Positions 8,444 to 17,554 of a stretch of 64,000 nucleotides of DNA are shown one piece after another. Within the stretch, counting starts at the first letter, position 1. Every line of letters starts with the position of its first letter. The stretch lies in the NCBI GenBank assembly GCA_047974625.1, contig JBKECK010000030.1:50782-114781 (forward strand), in the 5' to 3' direction. Position numbers and translations under genes: made by a program. The stretch comes from CADEDH01 sp047974625 (GTDB lineage Bacteria; Actinomycetota; Acidimicrobiia; Acidimicrobiales; SZUA-35). The notes below the pieces were generated by a model. That model did not search any database. It was not told where the DNA came from and saw only the letters and a program-made list of their open reading frames with translations.

Positions 8444-9070
8444 TCAACGCGACCCGGCCATCAGGGCGGCCCGCTTCCGGTTGATCCGCCACCATCCGAC
8501 GAGGCCGACGAGGGCGGCCGTCACCACCGCGGCGACAAGGGCGGTGGTGGGAAAGCCGCCGGTCTCCTCGGGGACGGTACCGATGCGGAGCGGTTCGGTG
8601 GCGGTGGCCTCGTAGCTGAACCCGTAGTCGGCGTCGACCTCGTGACCGTCGGCCGACCGGTAGTGGTACCGGACCTGGTACGGGCCTTCGACGGTCAGGG
8701 GGGTGTCGAGCTGGTGCCGCATGATCTGACCCGACCCGACCGTGGTCCGGCCCGGCACTTCGGCGCCGTCCCGGGTGACGACGATCACCGCGTCGGTGAC
8801 CGGTTCGAGCACGGCCAGGTCGACGAAATCGACGGTGCCGCCCACGGTGCCACTCGCCGCCGGGGAACTCTGCACCAGGTCACCGTGGGCTGGGAGGGCG
8901 CCGCTACGACCGGGGGTGGAGACCACCACCACTACGGCGGCGGCCGCCGCCAGGGCGGGCAGGACGACGACCAGGGCGGCCCGCCGCCCGACGACCCTCC
9001 ACGGCCGAACCGTCCCCGACCCGGCCCGACGGTGCGCCTGGCGGCCACCGCCCGGGGCGGTGTCGGTCAC
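8444..9070 (-). CDS. membrane-anchored CopC-domain protein
   Basis: This 208-residue protein has an N-terminal membrane segment (about residues 28-50), then a CopC/YobA-like beta-sandwich starting HGDLVQSSPA, then a C-terminal membrane helix ending in a basic WWRINRKR tail. CopC domains bind copper in the cell envelope. The N-terminal His at the start of the mature domain and the later Asp/His segment (SADGHEVDADYGF) fit the family. The GTG start overlaps the stop of the upstream SMP-30-like gene as GTGA, so they form an operon. No CopD or copper ATPase is adjacent, so a copper role is inference. Confidence 0.82.
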   Translation of the reverse strand: MTDTAPGGGRQAHRRAGSGTVRPWRVVGRRAALVVVLPALAAAAAVVVVVSTPGRSGALPAHGDLVQSSPAASGTVGGTVDFVDLAVLEPVTDAVIVVTRDGAEVPGRTTVGSGQIMRHQLDTPLTVEGPYQVRYHYRSADGHEVDADYGFSYEATATEPLRIGTVPEETGGFPTTALVAAVVTAALVGLVGWWRINRKRAALMAGSR

Positions 9071-9993
9071 GGCAGGGTCGGCTCGTAGGCCAGGGGCAGG
9101 CCCGGGGCGTCCCACTGGCGGGACACGAGCCGGCCCGACCCGGACAGGGTCACGAAGGCGAGGGTCCGGTCTGGGCCGCCGAAGCAGATGTTGGTGGTCA
9201 ACGGGTCGGGGAAGGGCCGGTGGTAGTGGAGCCCGTCCGGGGTGACCACGGTGATCCCACCGTTGCCGATGGTGGCCACGCACACGTTTCCGTAGGCGTC
9301 CACGGCCAGGGAATCGAACAGGGGGCCGCCCTCGGGGTCGGCCAGGACCGTCCCCCGGTGCTCGGGTCCGAAGTAGCCGGCGATCTCGCCGGGGCCGGAC
9401 AGCTCCCACTGGTAGAGCCGCCCCTGGTGGGTCTCGGCCACGTAGAGAACGTCCTCGTCGGGGGATAGGCCCACCCCGTTTGGGGCGTCAAGGGGGAACA
9501 CCACTTCACGGATGTCGGATCCGTCCGCCTTGGCGTAGTACAGGCCGCCCCGGTCCCGCTCCCGGGGACGGTTCTTCCCGTGGTCGGTGAACCAGAAGCC
9601 ACCGCTGGTGTCGAACACCAGGTCGTTGGGGCCCCGCAGCCGGTTGCCGTTGCAGCCGTCGTAGAGGGTCTCCACCTTGCCAGTGGCGACGTCGACCCTC
9701 TGGATGCTCCCCCCGGTGTAGTCGGCGGGTTGCAGGCCCGGGCGGAGCAGGCCATTGCGTTGGGACCACTCGAAGCCGCCGTTGTTGCACACGTAGACCA
9801 GCCCGTCCGGTCCGACGGCGGCGCCGTTGGGGCCGCCCCCGCATTCGGCGACCACCTCGACCTCCCCGTCGGCGGTGACCCGGGTGAGCGTGCCTCGGGC
9901 GATCTCCACCAGGATGATCGAATTGTCGGGGTACCAGATCGGACCCTCCGGGAACAACAGTCCCGAGGCCCATTCGGTGGTGTCCATGGCCAT
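9067..9993 (-). CDS. SMP-30/gluconolactonase/LRE family beta-propeller protein
   Basis: This 308-residue beta-propeller hydrolase is of the SMP-30/gluconolactonase type. Typical segments are FPEGPIWYPDN near the start (metal-ligand Glu), GGGPNGAAVGPDG, RGPNDLVFD (metal-binding Asn-Asp) and DAPNGVGLSPDEDVLYVAET (metal-binding Asp). The start at the ATG of MAMDTTEW was chosen because a GGAGGAAGG ribosome binding site lies just upstream; a longer frame exists but begins before that site. The physiological sugar lactone or other ester is unknown. It is co-transcribed with the CopC-domain gene by a 4-nt overlap. Confidence 0.87.
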   Translation of the reverse strand: MAMDTTEWASGLLFPEGPIWYPDNSIILVEIARGTLTRVTADGEVEVVAECGGGPNGAAVGPDGLVYVCNNGGFEWSQRNGLLRPGLQPADYTGGSIQRVDVATGKVETLYDGCNGNRLRGPNDLVFDTSGGFWFTDHGKNRPRERDRGGLYYAKADGSDIREVVFPLDAPNGVGLSPDEDVLYVAETHQGRLYQWELSGPGEIAGYFGPEHRGTVLADPEGGPLFDSLAVDAYGNVCVATIGNGGITVVTPDGLHYHRPFPDPLTTNICFGGPDRTLAFVTLSGSGRLVSRQWDAPGLPLAYEPTLP

Positions 9994-10103
9994 ATGCGCC
10001 GCTTCCTTCCTCCACTGCCCTCCGCCGGTTGGGACAGTGTGCCAGGTCACCCGCCCGGGGAGAAACCCCCCATCGTGACCACCGGCCGAGACCGGGTGGA
10101 CGG

Positions 10104-11108
10104 TCAGTGGCGGGAGCTCCGCGGTCCTTCGCCGTCCTGGATCTTGGCCGCTTCGGCGATGTCGGCCGCGGTGATGGTGCTGAGGGCGGTGGCGTCGAGC
10201 CTGTCGAGCGAACCCCCGGCGGCCAGCCGGACGGCCTGACGGTTCATGGCCTGTTCCAGGAGGTTCCGGGCGTACCGGCCGTTGCCGAACCCCGGGCTGC
10301 GGATGACCCGGCCGAACACGTTGACCAGTTCATCGCCGGCCCCGGGGTCGAGCCGGTAGTCGGCGTCGGTGGCCAGCTTCTCGGTGATGGCCACCAGGTC
10401 ACCGGCGGCGTAGTCGGGGAACGGGATCTCCCGGGCGAAACGGGACCGGAGACCTGGGTTCGACTCCAGGAACTCGTGCATGAGCTGGGGGTAGCCGGCC
10501 ACGATCACCACCAGCCGGTGGCGGTGATCCTCCATCCGCTTGAGCAGGGTCTCGATCGCCTCGGCCCCGAAGTCGTTGCCGAGGGTGCGCCGGGGGGCCA
10601 GGGCGTACGCCTCGTCGATGAACAGGACCCCGTCGAGGGCCCGGCGCACCACCCGGTTGGTCTTGGCCGCCGTGTGTCCCACGTACTGGCCCACCAGCCC
10701 GGACCGATCGACCTCGACCAGGTGGCCCCGCTGGAGCAGACCCAACGAGCCGTACATCTCGGCCAGCAGGCGGGCCACCGTGGTCTTCCCGGTGCCCGGG
10801 TTGCCGACGAACACCAGGTGCTGGCTCGCGGTGACGTCGGTGAGACCATGCTCCCGGCGCCGGGCCTGGAGCTGGAGGAAGGCCACCAGAGCCCCCACCT
10901 GCTCCTTTACCGAGTCCAGGCCGACCAGGGCGTCCAGATCGGCCTGGATCTCGTTCATGGGCCGGGGTGAGCGGAGAGTGGGCAGACGACCGTCAAGGTT
11001 GAGGGAGCCGGACGCAGCGGTGGTCCGGGCCCGCTGACCGGCGGTGCGCAGCGAGCTGGTCACGGTGGCGGCAATCTTGCGCGGGAACCCATCTCGCCCT
11101 TTGGCCAT
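10104..11108 (-). CDS. AAA+ ATPase, CbbX/SpoVK/EccA-like
   Basis: This is a single AAA+ module of 334 residues. The LVGLDSVKEQV box precedes Walker A GNPGTGKTT, Walker B VLFIDEAYAL, the sensor-1 region VIVAGYP and the arginine-finger region NPGLRSRFAREIPFPDY. CbbX-type members remodel Rubisco and related ones (EccA) act in type VII secretion, but neither partner is nearby, so the target is unknown. The ATG of MAKGRDGF was selected because a TACGGT -10 box ends 6 nt upstream; the in-frame extension above it lies across that promoter. The first 75 residues are basic and low in complexity. Confidence 0.88.
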   Translation of the reverse strand: MAKGRDGFPRKIAATVTSSLRTAGQRARTTAASGSLNLDGRLPTLRSPRPMNEIQADLDALVGLDSVKEQVGALVAFLQLQARRREHGLTDVTASQHLVFVGNPGTGKTTVARLLAEMYGSLGLLQRGHLVEVDRSGLVGQYVGHTAAKTNRVVRRALDGVLFIDEAYALAPRRTLGNDFGAEAIETLLKRMEDHRHRLVVIVAGYPQLMHEFLESNPGLRSRFAREIPFPDYAAGDLVAITEKLATDADYRLDPGAGDELVNVFGRVIRSPGFGNGRYARNLLEQAMNRQAVRLAAGGSLDRLDATALSTITAADIAEAAKIQDGEGPRSSRH

Positions 11109-11114
11109 TGGTCG

Positions 11115-11120
11115 ACCGTA
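11115..11120 (-). promoter_or_regulatory. -10 box of AAA+ ATPase gene (near-leaderless)
   Basis: TACGGT on the minus strand ends 6 nt before the ATG; no Shine-Dalgarno sequence fits in the gap. Confidence 0.5.
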
Positions 11121-11178
11121 CCCGCCCAGGCGGCGCACCGGTAAGGTCGTGGGGGATCGGCGCCGTCCGGGCCGCTCC

Positions 11179-11805
11179 TCAAAGTTCCACGGTGCCCCGA
11201 GGGGTAACGAGGCTGGCCGAGACGCCACCAGGGTCGGCGGCAGCCACGGCCAGGGCCAAGCCGATGGCGTCGAAGACCAGGCCGAGCCGTTCGGGGTCCG
11301 GGTGGCGCACCAGCAACCGGTCGAGCCGACAATCGTGGGTCACCGAGGCCGAGGGGTGGGGGCTGTCCCGCCAGTCGATCAGAAAGGGGACGGCGCCGCC
11401 GCCCTCCGGGTACACCGATTCGGACACCTCCCAGGACAGGGGCGTCCCGTCGGATCGACTCCGGACCATCTCGTGGATGGCACCGATTTCAATTCCGGCC
11501 CTGCGGGCCCCATCGGCCGCCACCACGATGTCGTCGACGCGCACGGCGAAGGTGACCAGACGATGCTCGTCAGGGCCCAGATCGTCTATCCCGAAGGGCC
11601 GGGGCCCGGAGGGGGTGGGCTGGTCGGGGTCGGGGGCGAGGAGCTCCAGGTAGGTGGCGCCGTGGAGACCAACGAGGGCGTTCCGGGTGCCGATCCCCGG
11701 ATGGGAGCCGCCCGGGGTCGGTACCACCCCGGCCGCTTCGGCGAACCAGGCGACCAGCGGATCGAGTGCTCCGCCGACCACGACAAGATGATCAATAGTG
11801 GCCAT
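11179..11805 (-). CDS. glyoxalase-like (VOC fold) protein
   Basis: This 208-residue protein matches the Glyoxalase_3-like layout: IDHLVVVGG at the very start, a GTRNALVGL and TYLELLAPD motif pair, and FLIDWRDSPHP in the middle. The first-strand His and the Glu of YLELL are likely metal or active-site residues. The substrate is not predictable from sequence. It stands between the AAA ATPase and the Ca/Na antiporter with short gaps. GGGAGG lies 2 nt before the ATG, which is unusually close. Confidence 0.8.
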   Translation of the reverse strand: MATIDHLVVVGGALDPLVAWFAEAAGVVPTPGGSHPGIGTRNALVGLHGATYLELLAPDPDQPTPSGPRPFGIDDLGPDEHRLVTFAVRVDDIVVAADGARRAGIEIGAIHEMVRSRSDGTPLSWEVSESVYPEGGGAVPFLIDWRDSPHPSASVTHDCRLDRLLVRHPDPERLGLVFDAIGLALAVAAADPGGVSASLVTPRGTVEL

Positions 11806-11868
11806 GACCTCCCGTGATAGCCCGGCTCCGGTGCGGGCGCAACGGCTGCACCGGGCCGTCCGGGGGCC

Positions 11869-12834
11869 TCACGCGGAGCCGGAACGGGTGGCCAGCAGCC
11901 ACACGGCTACCAGCCAGGCGATCACCAGGGTGACCGCCGCGTAACGGTGGACCCGCCGCAGAGTGACCATGGCCACCCAGGCGCCGACGACGATGACCAC
12001 CATCACGCCCACCCCGACGGTTCTCAGACCGACGTCGGTGATCGGACCGGGCGAGATGAGGGCGATGACCCCACCCACGGCCAGGCTGTTGAACATGTTG
12101 GAACCGAGCAGGTTGCCGAGGATGAGGTCGGTCTCACCCTTGCGGGCCGCCACCACGGCGGTGACCATCTCGGGCAGCGACGTTCCCACCGCCACCAGGG
12201 TGAACCCGATGAAGCCGCCGGTCAGGCCGGCCGACACGGCGATCCCGTTCGACCCCCAAACCAGCAGCTGGGCCCCCGCCACGGTGCCGATGAGGCCCAC
12301 CAGGGTGCGGAGACCGTCGTAGCCGATCGTGCGGGGCTCGTCGTCGAGCACGTGACTCTCCCCGTTCTCGTGACCGCCGGCGACCATCCAGGCCAGTGCG
12401 GCCACGAGGCCGACGAGCAGGCCGACGCCCTCCCAGCGTGTTAGGCCACCGACCGTGCACCAGGCGAAGGCCAGTACGGCGAGCAGGGACAGGGGGGCCT
12501 CCCGGCTCAGCACGCTGCGGTTGACCACGAGGGGGACGACGAAGGCCGCCGAGGCCAGCACCAGGGACAGGTTGGCCACGTTGGAACCGACGATGTTGCC
12601 CACGCCGAGGTCCCGGTTGCCGTCGACGGCGGCCGCCGCCGATACGAGTAACTCCGGGGCGCTGGTGCCGAATCCGACGATGACCGCGCCCACCACGACC
12701 GGCGAGAGCTTGAGGGTGTGGGCGACCCCCACCGAACCCTCGACGAAGGCGTCCGCCGCCCGGGTCAAGAGCAGGAGACCGATCGTGATCTCGATGATCG
12801 CCACGGCGACGGCGGGTTCGCTGAGCCAGGTCAC
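11869..12834 (-). CDS. calcium/sodium antiporter (CaCA family, YrbG-like)
   Basis: This 321-residue integral membrane exchanger has two inverted repeats of about five helices each. Each repeat carries an alpha motif: GFGTSAPELLVS with GNIVGSNVANL in the first half, and AVGTSLPEMVTA with GNLLGSNMFN in the second. The conserved Glu in each PE pair coordinates Ca2+. It is likely to extrude Ca2+ using a Na+ or H+ gradient. The start is a GTG with TAGCCT 6 nt upstream. Confidence 0.92.
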   Translation of the reverse strand: MTWLSEPAVAVAIIEITIGLLLLTRAADAFVEGSVGVAHTLKLSPVVVGAVIVGFGTSAPELLVSAAAAVDGNRDLGVGNIVGSNVANLSLVLASAAFVVPLVVNRSVLSREAPLSLLAVLAFAWCTVGGLTRWEGVGLLVGLVAALAWMVAGGHENGESHVLDDEPRTIGYDGLRTLVGLIGTVAGAQLLVWGSNGIAVSAGLTGGFIGFTLVAVGTSLPEMVTAVVAARKGETDLILGNLLGSNMFNSLAVGGVIALISPGPITDVGLRTVGVGVMVVIVVGAWVAMVTLRRVHRYAAVTLVIAWLVAVWLLATRSGSA

Positions 12835-12840
12835 CGCCGC

Positions 12841-12846
12841 AGGCTA
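12841..12846 (-). promoter_or_regulatory. -10 box of Ca/Na antiporter gene (near-leaderless)
   Basis: TAGCCT on the minus strand ends 6 nt before the GTG start. Confidence 0.5.
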
Positions 12847-12901
12847 GCCAGCCGGTGGCCGGGGCGGGCCGGCCCACGCCTCCGTCCCGGCCCGAGACGG
12901 A

Positions 12902-15900
12902 TCAGCGGGCCCGGTACCCCGGGGGCGGGGCGAGGGCCGGGTCGTCGACCTGGTCGGCGAACCAGTCGTCGGCACCGTCGCCGTCACCGTCCGCTCCGGC
13001 CCGGGCCTGGTGTCCCTCGACACCGTCGGCCCCGTCGAACCCGTCGGCCCCGTCGAACCCGTCGAACCCATCCTGGCCATCGAACCCATCCTGGCCATCG
13101 AACCCGTCGGCGCCATCGGGGCCGTCGAACCGGGGTTCGGTGACCGGGGGGAGCTCGAAGTCAGCTGGCGGGTCGGCCGGGTCGTCGACCAGGGAGCCGG
13201 TGAGGTCGGCGCCCGTCCCGCCCGGAAGTTGGAGGTCGGCGAGGGTTTTGCGGCGTCGCCGCGGCTCCTCGACGGTGGGCTGGGCCGCCGTCGAGGCCGG
13301 GCCCGGGCTCGGGGGGGGTGCCGGCTGGGGGGCGGGGGCGGCCGTGGCAGGGCCGCCCCCGGTGCGGGGCCAGTTGCCGGTGTCGAGATCCTGGGCGGTC
13401 ATGAGCACGTCGCGGGGCTTGGAGCCGAGGGACGGACCGACCACGCCCCGCTCCTCGAGCAGGTCCATCAGCCGTCCGGCCCGGGCGAAACCGACCCGGA
13501 GCTTCCGTTGCAGCATGGAAGTCGAACCGAGCTGGGAGCGGACCACCAGTTCCATGGCCTGGAGCATGAGCTCGTCGTCCTCCTCGTCGCCCGAGGAGCC
13601 GCCCGGGATGAGGGCGGCGTTGGCCTGGTCCTCCTCCCCCACCACCCGGCTGTCGTAGGTGACGTCGGGCGCCTGCTCGGTCCAGACGTCGACGATGGCC
13701 TCCACCTCCTCCTCGGTGACCCAGGCCCCCTGGAACCGCAGGGGGCTGGAGGTGGTGCCGTCGTTGAGGAGCCCGTCGCCCCGGCCCACCAGGCGCTCGG
13801 CGCCTGGCTGATCGAGGATGACCCGGCTATCGGTGAGGCTCGACACCGCGAAGGCCAGGCGGGCGGGGACGTTGGCCTTGATCAACCCGGTGATCACGTT
13901 GGTGGAGGGCCGCTGGGTGGCGATGACGAGGTGGATGCCGACGGCCCGGGCCTTCTGGGCGATCCGGCAGATTGACTCCTCGACGTCGCGGGCGGCCACC
14001 ATCATCAGGTCGGCCAGCTCGTCCAGCACGACGAGGATGTAGCTGAGGCGGGGATAGGCGAACTCGTCGTCTCCGGCGTCGGCGCCCGCCCCCTGCATCG
14101 GGTCGTCGGGGTCGAGGCCGAGGCTGGCCCGGTGCTCGTCGACCAGCCGGTTGTAGCCGTCGAGGTCCCGCACCCCGACCTCGCTCAGCAGGTCGTAACG
14201 GCGCTCCATCTCACCGACCGCCCAGGACAGGGCGTTGGCCGCCTTCTTCGGGTCGGTGACGACCTCGGTGAGCAGGTGGGGCAGCCGCTCGTACTGGGTG
14301 AGCTCCACCCGTTTCGGGTCGACCAGGATGAGACGGACCTGGTCCGGGGTCGACCGCATGAGGATCGAGGTGAGCATCGAGTTGAGGCAGCTCGACTTGC
14401 CCGAGCCGGTCTGACCGGCCACCAGGAGGTGGGGCATCTTGGCCAGGTTGACCATGACGGTCTTACCGGTGATGTCACGCCCGAGCACCACCTCAAGGGG
14501 GTGGGTGGCCCGGGACGCCTCCTCGGAGACCAGCAGGTCGCCGACGGTGATGATCTGGCGGCGGACGTTGGGGACCTCCACCCCGATGGCCTGCTTGCCC
14601 GGGATGGGGGCCAGGATCCGGACGTCCGGCGTGGCCATGGCGTAGGCGATGTCCTTGTGGAGCGCGGTGACCCGGGACACCTTGACCCCGGGGCCGAGTT
14701 CCAGTTCGAACCGGCTCACGGTGGGACCGACCACCACCCCGATGAGGCGGGTCTCCACCCCGTGTTCGGCGAGGGCGTGTTCGAGCTGCCGCCCGGTGGC
14801 CTCCACCGAGGCCCGGTCGATCTCCTGGCTCTCGGTGCGGTCGAGCAGGTTGAGGGTGGGGAGGTGCCAGTCGCCGTCCGGCGGCTCGGGGGCGGCCATG
14901 AGCATCCCGTCCACCACGGAGGGCTCCGGGACGTCGATGAGGGGGGCCGCCACCGGGCCCCAGGCTTCGGCCTCGGCGGCCGGACCGTCGCGACGATCGT
15001 GGTTCGGGGAGGCGTCGAACTCGTCGAGTGGGGCGAACGGTTCGTCGTCGAACGCCTCGACATCGAACGCCTCGACATCGTCGAGGGCCTCGACGTCGAA
15101 CGGGGCCTCGGGACGGGGCGACCGGCGAAGGTCGATGTAGGTCTCGCCCGTCTCGTCCCCGCCGCCGACGGGTACGTCGCCGTCGAACGGGTCGGGGCGG
15201 GACCGGGCGCGGCGTGCCCGTCGGGGGGCGCGGGGGGCCGGGTCCTCGACGTTGCCGATACCGACCTGACGCCGGAACCGGCTCCACCGCGACTCGGGGC
15301 GGTCGAGCCGGATCGGTTCGGGCTCGGCACCGTCGCCGGGATCACGGCGGACACCACCGAACCGCTGGACCAGGCCGTCCACCGCGGTGCCGACCGAGAT
15401 CGACGTCAGCAGGACCGCGGCCACCGCCATGAGGGTGAGGGTCACGATGACCTGGCCCCAGTGGCCGAGATAGCGGTCGATGGTGCCCCCGATGGCCACA
15501 CCGACCCAGCCCCCGGCGGCGGCCAGATCCTCGGTGGGCGACTGCCAGTACGGCCGCCCGCCGGCCATGTCGAGCAGGGAGAACACGGCGGCGGCCACGC
15601 ACACCCAGGCCGCCTGTTCCGGCGGGGTGAGCTGGAACAGGCGCTTCCGGCGTCCACCCGAGCGCAACAGGATCCAGCCCCCGGCCATGCAGACGAGGGG
15701 CAGCAGGACCCGGGCCCGGCCCACCAGCAGGCCGGTGCCGTCAGCAAGGGCGCGGCCCAGGGGGCCAGCGGCGCCGGTGTAGAGACTGATCGCCAGGATC
15801 AGACCGGTGGCCAAGAGGAGCAGGGCCTGGACGTCGCGGCGATCTTGGGCGCGACGAGCTTTCGAAGTCCGCGTTGACTTCGATCGCGACGACCGTCCGC

Positions 15901-15943
15901 CCGTAGCCCCTTGACCGGAACGGGTAGAGCTCCGAGTAGCCAC
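12902..15943 (-). CDS. ftsK: FtsK/SpoIIIE DNA translocase
   Basis: This septum-located motor pumps chromosomal DNA during division. About 1013 residues from the GTG of VATRSSTRSG. A basic start is followed by membrane helices (roughly residues 33-190), an acidic linker with DVEAFD repeats, the motor domain with Walker A GQTGSGKSS near residue 508 and Walker B VVLDELADLM. A winged-helix gamma domain (LGSTSMLQRKLRVGFARAGR, near 800) follows. An unusual acidic tail of about 140 residues then contains GFDGxD repeats; many FtsK proteins end at gamma. An alternative GTG lies 15 nt upstream. TAGTGT 11 nt before the chosen start could be its -10 box. Confidence 0.93.
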   Translation of the reverse strand: MATRSSTRSGQGATGGRSSRSKSTRTSKARRAQDRRDVQALLLLATGLILAISLYTGAAGPLGRALADGTGLLVGRARVLLPLVCMAGGWILLRSGGRRKRLFQLTPPEQAAWVCVAAAVFSLLDMAGGRPYWQSPTEDLAAAGGWVGVAIGGTIDRYLGHWGQVIVTLTLMAVAAVLLTSISVGTAVDGLVQRFGGVRRDPGDGAEPEPIRLDRPESRWSRFRRQVGIGNVEDPAPRAPRRARRARSRPDPFDGDVPVGGGDETGETYIDLRRSPRPEAPFDVEALDDVEAFDVEAFDDEPFAPLDEFDASPNHDRRDGPAAEAEAWGPVAAPLIDVPEPSVVDGMLMAAPEPPDGDWHLPTLNLLDRTESQEIDRASVEATGRQLEHALAEHGVETRLIGVVVGPTVSRFELELGPGVKVSRVTALHKDIAYAMATPDVRILAPIPGKQAIGVEVPNVRRQIITVGDLLVSEEASRATHPLEVVLGRDITGKTVMVNLAKMPHLLVAGQTGSGKSSCLNSMLTSILMRSTPDQVRLILVDPKRVELTQYERLPHLLTEVVTDPKKAANALSWAVGEMERRYDLLSEVGVRDLDGYNRLVDEHRASLGLDPDDPMQGAGADAGDDEFAYPRLSYILVVLDELADLMMVAARDVEESICRIAQKARAVGIHLVIATQRPSTNVITGLIKANVPARLAFAVSSLTDSRVILDQPGAERLVGRGDGLLNDGTTSSPLRFQGAWVTEEEVEAIVDVWTEQAPDVTYDSRVVGEEDQANAALIPGGSSGDEEDDELMLQAMELVVRSQLGSTSMLQRKLRVGFARAGRLMDLLEERGVVGPSLGSKPRDVLMTAQDLDTGNWPRTGGGPATAAPAPQPAPPPSPGPASTAAQPTVEEPRRRRKTLADLQLPGGTGADLTGSLVDDPADPPADFELPPVTEPRFDGPDGADGFDGQDGFDGQDGFDGFDGADGFDGADGVEGHQARAGADGDGDGADDWFADQVDDPALAPPPGYRAR
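13022..13132. repeat. short in-frame repeats in the ftsK tail
   Basis: Imperfect copies of 9- and 18-bp units related to gtcgaacccgtcggc encode a GFDG(A/Q)D array in the acidic C-terminal tail of FtsK. Confidence 0.8.
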
Positions 15944-16427
15944 AGTTGGAGCTGACACTAGCCGCAGCGCGCGCCGTTGCGCGCGATACCCCCCAGGGTT
16001 CACCCCGACACGGGCCCGCCGGTGGGCCGCGTCGGTAGCCCGGAAGGGGTGGTGGCCCCAGGGCGCGGGCCTACCCGATGAACCGGGCCTCAGTGGTGAA
16101 CCCCAACAACGCTCAATCACCGCCAGCGTGACCAACTCGGCGTCATAGCGCTTCGGGACGATCCCGACCCTGGGCCGTTCTGGAACCCCCTCGGGGTGAT
16201 CGATCAAGGCGTCGTCGATCCTGACCTAGAGTGCGGTAGCAAGAGCATCCAGGGAAGGGGTTCATCATCGGTTCCTCCCGGGATCAGGTGTTGTTGAGTA
16301 CCCGGATCCTTGGACGCTCCCGCACCCACCGTGGTGGATAATCGCGCGGAGCGCGCAATTATCCTTGGAACCAGTCACCTAGCGTGCGGAGCGAGAACCC
16401 CACGCCCGAAACGAGGGAGGAGCCCAC
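15944..16427. other. ftsK/DyP divergent intergenic region
   Basis: About 480 bases between divergent genes. The left part lies before ftsK and has a GCGCGC-rich palindromic stretch around 15968-15984. The right part holds a strong hairpin (16336-16364) and the DyP ribosome binding site. Leftward frames reaching into it have no recognisable protein and are probably not translated. Confidence 0.6.
16336..16364. promoter_or_regulatory. inverted repeat upstream of DyP peroxidase
   Basis: Arms GGATAATCGCGCG and CGCGCAATTATCC pair at 12 of 13 positions around a GAG loop, ending 63 nt before the DyP start. There is no T-run, and the AT-rich arms sit in the promoter region, so an operator is likelier than a terminator. 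Confidence 0.5.
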
Positions 16428-17381
16428 GTGCCCGATCCCCTACTCGCCCAGCCCGGTGTGCTCAGCGATCCGACGCCGTTCGCGGAGTACCTGACCTTCG
16501 TACTCCACGACCATGTCCTCCACAACGATGTCCTGCACGGCGTCGAGCCGGTGTCGGACCAGGTCGCGGCGGCGTTCGCCATGGTGGGCAACGCCACCAA
16601 GTCGATCGGCCAGAAGGACACCACCGCCGGGCTGAGCGCGACAGTGGGTTTCTCGGCCCGGGCCTGGCCCCGGCTGTTTCCCGGGACGGGCCTTCCGGCC
16701 GGCCTCGCCCCCTTCCCAGAGCTGAAGGACGGCGACCGTCACTTCCCGACCACCCCGGGGGACATCTTCGTCATGGTGAAGTCCACCCGGATCGACCTGA
16801 ATCTCCAGGTGGCGAAGTACCTGATGGCGGGTTTCGCCCCGATCGCGGAACTCACCGATGACGTGCAGGGCTACAAGTACCTGGACGACCGGGACCCGAT
16901 CGACTTCGTCGACGGCACCGAGAACCCGGCTGGTCGGGAACGGGCTGACGCCGTGCTCGTCGGCGACGGCGAATACGCCGGGGGCAGCTACCTGGTGGTG
17001 CAGCGCTACGTCGACCGCGTGGAGGCCTGGAACGCCCTCACCACCGAGGAGCAGGAGGGGGTCATCGGGCGCACCAAGATGGACGACATCGAGATCGCCG
17101 ACGACGAGAAGAAGCCTTTCGCCCACAACGTCAAGTCGAAGGTCGCCGTCGACGGCACCGAGATCAAGATGTACCGCCAGAACCGGGCCTTCGGCACCGC
17201 CCTGAAACACGGCACGATGTTCATCGGGTTCGCCGGCTCCGCCGAGGTGGTCCTCACCTCCCTCCGCCAGATGATCCTGGCCGACGACGAGGGGAACTAC
17301 GACCACCTGCTCGACTTCGTCGACACCGAGACGGGGTCCGCCTACTTCGTCCCCCCCGCCGCCTTCATCGCCGGCAGCTGA
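16428..17381 (+). CDS. Dyp-type heme peroxidase
   Basis: DyP peroxidases use H2O2 to oxidise dyes and other bulky substrates with heme b. The signature is FVDGTENPAG with the catalytic distal Asp (canonical GxxDGTxNP), and the proximal heme His is probably in FAHNVKSKV. 317 residues is the size of the B-type (YfeX-like) group. The GTG start has GAGGGAGGAG a few bases upstream. The protein ends AAFIAGS with no C-terminal extension, so it lacks an obvious encapsulin cargo tag, and no shell gene is adjacent. A hairpin 40 nt after the stop probably ends transcription. Confidence 0.93.
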   Translation: MPDPLLAQPGVLSDPTPFAEYLTFVLHDHVLHNDVLHGVEPVSDQVAAAFAMVGNATKSIGQKDTTAGLSATVGFSARAWPRLFPGTGLPAGLAPFPELKDGDRHFPTTPGDIFVMVKSTRIDLNLQVAKYLMAGFAPIAELTDDVQGYKYLDDRDPIDFVDGTENPAGRERADAVLVGDGEYAGGSYLVVQRYVDRVEAWNALTTEEQEGVIGRTKMDDIEIADDEKKPFAHNVKSKVAVDGTEIKMYRQNRAFGTALKHGTMFIGFAGSAEVVLTSLRQMILADDEGNYDHLLDFVDTETGSAYFVPPAAFIAGS

Positions 17382-17420
17382 GGGGGCCGGTGCGATATCC
17401 GTGCAGGTCCCAGGCCCGAA

Positions 17421-17456
17421 GGGCCCTCACATGATGGCGGTTTCATGCGAGGGCCC
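17421..17456 (+). terminator. hairpin after DyP peroxidase
   Basis: GGGCCCTCACATGA and TCATGCGAGGGCCC pair at 13 of 14 positions around an 8-nt loop, 40 nt after the DyP stop and before the convergent DegT gene. It lacks a U-tract, common in high-GC Actinobacteria. It could serve both strands. Confidence 0.6.
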
Positions 17457-17554
17457 CTGGCCTGTCGCCCGGCAAGGATGCCGCACGACCGAGCGCTCTT
17501 GGGAACCAGCTGTGTGCGGGAGAGCGCTCGAGAACAACGGTGGTGGACCGGATG

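Noticed and set aside
8444..9409. Longer CopC-domain protein starting inside the SMP-30-like gene
   Set aside because: The extra N-terminal part is the shadow of the SMP-30-like coding sequence; the GTGA overlap gives a clean start at 9070.
15959..16207. Longer FtsK N-terminus starting at 16207
   Set aside because: The extra about 85 codons resemble no FtsK and lie in the intergenic promoter region; the basic VATRSS start is typical.
16428..17381. DyP as encapsulin cargo
   Set aside because: No shell-protein gene nearby and the C-terminus ends at AAFIAGS without a targeting extension.
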